8,805 bases of DNA, taken from Gammaproteobacteria bacterium. Its GTDB lineage: Bacteria; Pseudomonadota; Gammaproteobacteria; Steroidobacterales; Steroidobacteraceae. The stretch covers positions 1 to 8,805 of the forward strand of contig JASHVF010000382.1 in NCBI GenBank assembly GCA_030039615.1, given 5' to 3'. Each line of letters opens with the position of its first letter. Position 1 is the stretch's first letter. Below the pieces are notes generated by a model that had not been told where the DNA came from, ran no database searches, and saw only the letters and a program-made list of their open reading frames with translations. Below are positions 5,103-8,805 of the stretch, piece after piece. A program made the translations under genes and the position numbers.

Positions 5103-6551
5103 CTACTTGCGCCAGTACGCGGGCGTGAACAGCACGATCACGCTGAAGATCTCCAGCCGCCCGAGCAGCATCGCCGCGGTACACAGCCAGGTCTGCAGCG
5201 GCGTCAGTGCGTGCAGATTCTGCACGCCGCCCGGCGGGCCGAAGCCGTGCGCCGTGTTGTTGATCGAGGCGACGCTCGCGGCGAGCGCCGAGTCGAAGTC
5301 GAGCCCGGAGAGCAGCAGCGCGAAGGTGAAGCACACCACCGTCATGAAGTAGAGGAAGATGAACGCCAGCACCGCATGTCCCACCGAGTCCGGGATCGGC
5401 CGCCCGCCGATGCGCACCGGCGCCATCGCCGCCGGGTGCACCAGGAGCTTGAGCTCGCGCTCCGCCTGGCGACCGAGCAGCAGCGTGCGGAACATCTTGA
5501 TGCCGCCGCCGGTCGAGCCGCTGCTGCAGACGATGCACGACAGGAACAGCATCCAGTAGGGCGCGAACGCCGGCCAGCGCTGGTAGTCCTGGGTGGTGAG
5601 GCCGCTGGTGGTCGCCTGCGAGACGACGTTGAAGGCCGAGTGCCGCAGCGCCGTCATGAAGCCCGGGTAGACGCCGTGCCAGGTGAGCAGCAGCGCGATG
5701 CCGATCACGCTCACCGCCAGCATCACGAAGATCGCCCGGCATTCGGGGTCGACCTGGTAGGTGTCGAGGCTCAGACGCTTGAGCGCTATGAAGTGGCGCG
5801 CGAAGTTGAGCGAGGCCACCAGCATCAGCGCCACCAGCGTCAGCTCGATCGCCGGGGAGTGGAAGTAGCCGATGCTCATGTCGTGGGTCGAGAAGCCGCC
5901 GAGGCCGACCGCGGAGAAGGCGTGGCAGAGCGCGTCGAACCACGACATGCCGCAGATGCGCAGCGACACGATGCCGGCCGCAGTGATCAGCGCATACACC
6001 AGCCACAGCGCGCGCGCGGTCTCGGTGATGCGCGGCGTGAGGCGCTCCTCCTTGGCGGCCCCGGGCGCCTGTCCCTTGTAGAGCTGCATGCCGCCGACGC
6101 CGAGCAGCGGCAGCACCGCCAGCGCCATGACGATGATGGCCAGCCCGCCGAACCACTCGAGCGAGTGGCGCCAGAAGTTGAGCGAGGGCGGCAGCGCATC
6201 GATGCCGATGAGCACGGTCGAGCCGGTGGTGGTGAGGCCCGACATGGCCTCGAAGTAGGCGCCGCTGAAGCTGAGCGCGGGCAGCGCCAGGCGCAGCGGC
6301 ACCGCCGCCGCCGCCGACAGCAGCAGCCAGCCGAGCGTCACCAGCAGAAAGCCGTCGCGCGCGCGCAGCTCGCGCTTCAAGCGCACGGTGGCCGCGGCGA
6401 GCGTCAGTCCGCAGCCGGCGGTGAGCGCCGCCGCCAGCAGGAACTTGGGCCACAGCGTGTCGCCCATGACGAGCGAGCAGCCGATCGGCAGCAGGAACGC
6501 CAGCGCGAAGGCCGAAAGCAGCAGCCCGAGCACGTACGCGACCGCGAACAC
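5103..6551 (-). CDS. trkH: Trk potassium uptake system membrane subunit TrkH
   Basis: TrkH is the inner-membrane, ion-conducting subunit of the Trk potassium uptake system and works with the cytoplasmic regulator TrkA. At 482 residues it matches E. coli TrkH (483). Hydrophobic segments run through the length with four pore loops: LTTTGST at 106-112, VGLGGFST at 215-222, QATTSGLTT at 312-320, and NNTAHGFG at 431-438. SSGSTGGGIKMFR at 343-355 and the C-terminal LLGRLEIFSVIVLFTPAYWRK are strong family signatures. The fourth loop normally reads NNxGPG; here Ala and His replace Gly and Pro. The start is GTG at 6551, the first start after an in-frame stop at about 6569; only a weak, distant AAGG precedes it. 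It follows trkA by 22 bases and is convergent with the CBS gene. Expression probably comes from the uvrD-trkA transcript, as no promoter is visible in the gap. Confidence 0.96.
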   Translation of the reverse strand: MFAVAYVLGLLLSAFALAFLLPIGCSLVMGDTLWPKFLLAAALTAGCGLTLAAATVRLKRELRARDGFLLVTLGWLLLSAAAAVPLRLALPALSFSGAYFEAMSGLTTTGSTVLIGIDALPPSLNFWRHSLEWFGGLAIIVMALAVLPLLGVGGMQLYKGQAPGAAKEERLTPRITETARALWLVYALITAAGIVSLRICGMSWFDALCHAFSAVGLGGFSTHDMSIGYFHSPAIELTLVALMLVASLNFARHFIALKRLSLDTYQVDPECRAIFVMLAVSVIGIALLLTWHGVYPGFMTALRHSAFNVVSQATTSGLTTQDYQRWPAFAPYWMLFLSCIVCSSGSTGGGIKMFRTLLLGRQAERELKLLVHPAAMAPVRIGGRPIPDSVGHAVLAFIFLYFMTVVCFTFALLLSGLDFDSALAASVASINNTAHGFGPPGGVQNLHALTPLQTWLCTAAMLLGRLEIFSVIVLFTPAYWRK

Positions 6552-6573
6552 GGCTGTGCGACCGCCTTACACT

Positions 6574-7944
6574 TCAGCGCGTGGCGCGCAGGAACAGCTT
6601 CTCGACCGCCTCGAGATGGCGGCGGTCGGCCAGGAACAGGATCACGTGATCGTCGGCGCGCACGATGGTGTCGTGGTGCGCCATGATGACCGTGTCGCCG
6701 CGCACCACCGCGCCGATCGAGGCGCCCTCGGGCAGCGGCACCTCGGCCACCATGCGTCCGACGACGCGCGAGCTGCGCTCATCGCCGTGCACGATCGCCT
6801 CGATGGCCTCGGCCGCGCCGCGCCGCAGCGCGTGCACGCGCACCACATCGCCGCGGCGCACGTGCGCCAGCAGCGAGCCCATCATGATGGTCTGCGGCGA
6901 GACGGCGATGTCGATGCTGCCCGACTCGACCAGCTCGGTGTAGGAGGGCCGGTTGATGAGCGCCATCACCTTGTGCGCGCCGAGGCGCCGCGCGAGCATC
7001 GCCGACAGGATGTTGGCCTCCTCCGAGTTGGTCACGGCGGCGAACACGTCGGCGCTGTCGATGTTCTCCTCGATCAGCAGCTGCTCGTCGGCGGCGTCGC
7101 CGTGCAGCACGATGGCGCGCTGCAGCAGCTCGGAGATGCGGCGCGCGCGCCGCGCGTCGCGCTCGATGACCTTCACCTGGTTGGAGTGCTCGAGCGTCTT
7201 GGCGAGGCGGTAGCCGATGTTGCCGCCGCCGGCGACGAACACGCGCCGCGCCGCCTCATCGCCCTGGCGCATCTCGCTGGTGACGCGCCGGATGTCGTCG
7301 CGCGCGGCCAGGAAGAACACCTCATCGCCCTCGGCGATGGTCGTGTCGCCTTCGGGCCGGACGCTGCGGCCGTCGCGGTAGATCGCCACCACGCGCACCT
7401 CCATCTTCGGCAGATGCTGCGACAGCTCGCGCAGGCGGTGCCCGACCAGCGGCCCGCCGCTGCGGGCGCGCACCGCCACCAGACGCACCCGGCCGTCGGC
7501 GAAGTCGAGCACCTGCAGCGTGCCCGGATGGTGGATGAGGCGCTCGACGTACTCGGTGACCAGGCGCTCGGGACTGATGAACACGTCCACCGCGAGTCCG
7601 TCCGCGCCGAACAGCGTCGGGCGATCGGTGTACTCGGCGGCGCGGATGCGCGCGATCTTGGTGGGCGTGCGAAACAGCGTGAACGCGACCTCGCAGGCCA
7701 TCATGTTGACCTCATCGCTCGAGGTGAGCGCCACCATGACGTCGGCCTCGCCGGCGCCGGCCGCCTCGAGCACCGCCGGGTGGGCGGCGTTGCCGACCAC
7801 GGTGCGCACCTCGAGCCGCTCCTGCAGCTCGCGCAGCGCGTCCTCGTTGTGATCGACGACGGTGACCTCGTTGGCCTCCTCGCGCGAGAGGTGCTGGGCG
7901 GCGGAGCGCCCCACCTGGCCGGCGCCGAGGATGAGGATCTTCAC
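6574..7944 (-). CDS. trkA: Trk potassium uptake regulator TrkA
   Basis: TrkA is the peripheral, NAD(H)-binding RCK protein that gates TrkH. The 456-residue product matches E. coli TrkA (458) and has the expected double RCK architecture: an N-terminal Rossmann domain with LGAGQVG at 6-12 and the ribose-binding Asp31 (VVDHNED), a TrkA-C domain, then a second Rossmann domain with VFVAGGGNIGYRLAKTLE and HGDAADEQLL, and a final TrkA-C domain with EGASIGAVVRGD. The start is GTG at 7944 (MKILILGAGQVG), which overlaps the uvrD stop by 4 bases in a GTGA arrangement; the frame is open far upstream, but that extension is an arginine-rich shadow of uvrD. trkH follows after 22 bases, so regulator and channel are made from one message. 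Confidence 0.96.
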   Translation of the reverse strand: MKILILGAGQVGRSAAQHLSREEANEVTVVDHNEDALRELQERLEVRTVVGNAAHPAVLEAAGAGEADVMVALTSSDEVNMMACEVAFTLFRTPTKIARIRAAEYTDRPTLFGADGLAVDVFISPERLVTEYVERLIHHPGTLQVLDFADGRVRLVAVRARSGGPLVGHRLRELSQHLPKMEVRVVAIYRDGRSVRPEGDTTIAEGDEVFFLAARDDIRRVTSEMRQGDEAARRVFVAGGGNIGYRLAKTLEHSNQVKVIERDARRARRISELLQRAIVLHGDAADEQLLIEENIDSADVFAAVTNSEEANILSAMLARRLGAHKVMALINRPSYTELVESGSIDIAVSPQTIMMGSLLAHVRRGDVVRVHALRRGAAEAIEAIVHGDERSSRVVGRMVAEVPLPEGASIGAVVRGDTVIMAHHDTIVRADDHVILFLADRRHLEAVEKLFLRATR

Positions 7945-8804
7945 AGCGGCTCGAGGTTCGCGTACTGCACCATCAGCCACTTGGTGCCCTGGCGCTCGAA
8001 GCTCACCTGCACGCGCGCGTGCGCGCCATTGCCCTCGACGTTGAGGATCACGCCTTCGCCGAACTTGCCGTGGCGCACGCGTCCCCCCAGGCGCATGCCG
8101 GGAGCGGCCGGCTCCTCGGGCCGGAAGCGCCCCACCGCGAGCGGCCGCGACACCTGCACGCGCGGCCGCACCTCCTCGACGAGCTCCTCGGGGACCTCGC
8201 GCACGAAGCGCGATACCTGCCCGTAGCTGTCGACGCCGTGCAGGCGGCGCTGCTCGGCGTAACTGAGATAGAGCGTCTTCATGGCGCGCGTCATGCCGAC
8301 GTAGGCGAGCCGCCGCTCCTCCTCGAGCCCGTCCAGGTCGACGGTCGAGCGCTGGTGCGGGAACAGGCCCTCCTCGAGGCCGGCGAGGAACACCACCGGG
8401 AACTCGAGCCCCTTCGCCATGTGCAGCGTCATCATCTGCACGCAGTCCTCCCACTCGTTCGCCTGGCCCTCGCCGGACTCGAGCGCCGCGTGCGCCAGGA
8501 ACGCTTCCAGCGGCGGCAGCTCGCTCGCCTCGGGCGCGAAGCCGCGCGCGGCGCTCACCAGCTCGTCGAGGTTCTCGACGCGCGCCTCGCCGCGGTCGGC
8601 CTTGTCGCGCTGGTAATGGGCGATGAGGCCCGAGCCCTTGAGCACGGCATCGACCTGCTCGTGCAGCGCGAGCCCCGCGGTCTCGCGCGCGAGGCCCTCG
8701 ATCAGGCCGACGAAACCATGCAGCGCGGCCGCGGGGCGCGGCCCGAGTTCGGCTGCGGCTGCGCCGAGCGGCGCCGCGGCCGCCTCCCACAGCGAGCTGC
8801 CCGC
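7941..8804 (-). CDS. uvrD: DNA helicase II, UvrD/PcrA type (C-terminal 287 residues, partial)
   Basis: This is the 3' part of a superfamily 1A 3'-5' DNA helicase used in nucleotide-excision and mismatch repair; the gene runs off the window end. The fragment opens in the 2B subdomain (SSLWEAAAAPLG, then LHEQVDAVLKGSGLIAHYQRDK), passes motif V (TLHMAKGLEFPVVFLAGLEEGLFP, about 8430-8360) and motif VI (EEERRLAYVGMTRA, about 8320-8285), and ends in the C-terminal Tudor-like domain GGRVRHGKFGEGVILNVEG...KWLMVQYANLEPL, which in UvrD and PcrA contacts RNA polymerase and UvrB. Residue-level resemblance to E. coli UvrD is high throughout, including the extreme C-terminus, which favours UvrD over Rep. 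The stop overlaps the trkA start (GTGA), implying translational coupling. The frame is continuous to the edge with no break. Confidence 0.95.
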   Translation of the reverse strand, partial: AGSSLWEAAAAPLGAAAAELGPRPAAALHGFVGLIEGLARETAGLALHEQVDAVLKGSGLIAHYQRDKADRGEARVENLDELVSAARGFAPEASELPPLEAFLAHAALESGEGQANEWEDCVQMMTLHMAKGLEFPVVFLAGLEEGLFPHQRSTVDLDGLEEERRLAYVGMTRAMKTLYLSYAEQRRLHGVDSYGQVSRFVREVPEELVEEVRPRVQVSRPLAVGRFRPEEPAAPGMRLGGRVRHGKFGEGVILNVEGNGAHARVQVSFERQGTKWLMVQYANLEPL

Positions 8805-8805
8805 G

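Noticed and set aside
5211..6686. 491-residue plus-strand open frame opposite trkH
   Set aside because: Extreme Arg/Glu/Gln/His content mirrors the hydrophobic codons of trkH on the other strand.
6388..8226. 612-residue plus-strand open frame opposite trkA
   Set aside because: Composition rich in His, Arg, Ala and Val with no domain pattern; it is the usual antisense frame of a GC-rich gene.
7945..8790. N-terminal extension of TrkA across uvrD (738-residue frame)
   Set aside because: The extension is an arginine-rich shadow of the UvrD reading frame; TrkA length and motifs fit a GTG start at 7944.

Overview
The window is very G+C-rich (well over 60% by eye) and reads as bacterial chromosome. 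Protein sequences (MnmG, TrkA, TrkH, UvrD) look like a high-GC proteobacterium, most likely gammaproteobacterial; this is an inference from sequence feel, since no database search was run. It is almost fully coding, with no rRNA, tRNA, CRISPR array, insertion sequence or phage gene visible.

Layout. Bases 1-41 lie just past pyrF and may hold the first codons of a further minus-strand gene. Bases 42-2833 (minus) hold mnmG followed by pyrF, joined by a 4-base ATGA overlap and probably driven by a promoter directly in front of mnmG. Bases 2883-3739 (minus) hold two small, poorly known genes: a CheD-like protein whose catalytic cysteine position is alanine, then a small HExxH protein resembling the DUF4157/eCIS-core metallopeptidase family. 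Bases 3740-3823 are a divergent promoter region. Bases 3824-5038 (plus) hold a secreted SIMPL-domain (YggE-like) protein and a two-CBS-domain protein with a strong ribosome binding site. Two near-identical GC hairpins at 5039-5091 separate these from the convergent Trk genes. Bases 5103-8805 (minus) hold the C-terminal part of UvrD/PcrA helicase, then trkA (4-base GTGA overlap with uvrD), then trkH 22 bases further on.

How the genes fit together. TrkA and TrkH are the NAD-binding regulator and the membrane subunit of one low-affinity potassium uptake system. MnmG modifies the tRNA wobble uridine and PyrF makes UMP; their pairing looks like shared expression rather than a shared pathway. SIMPL and CBS proteins probably form a two-gene unit of unknown role. 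The CheD-like/zincin pair is the least explained part: a deamidase fold that has lost its nucleophile, beside a stand-alone metallopeptidase-like protein, with no other chemotaxis gene in view.

Other points of interest are promoter-like -10 boxes placed so close to the start codons of mnmG and the SIMPL gene that their mRNAs may be leaderless, two short islands of AT-rich rare codons inside the otherwise GC-rich mnmG and pyrF, and an unusual fourth selectivity-filter loop in TrkH.
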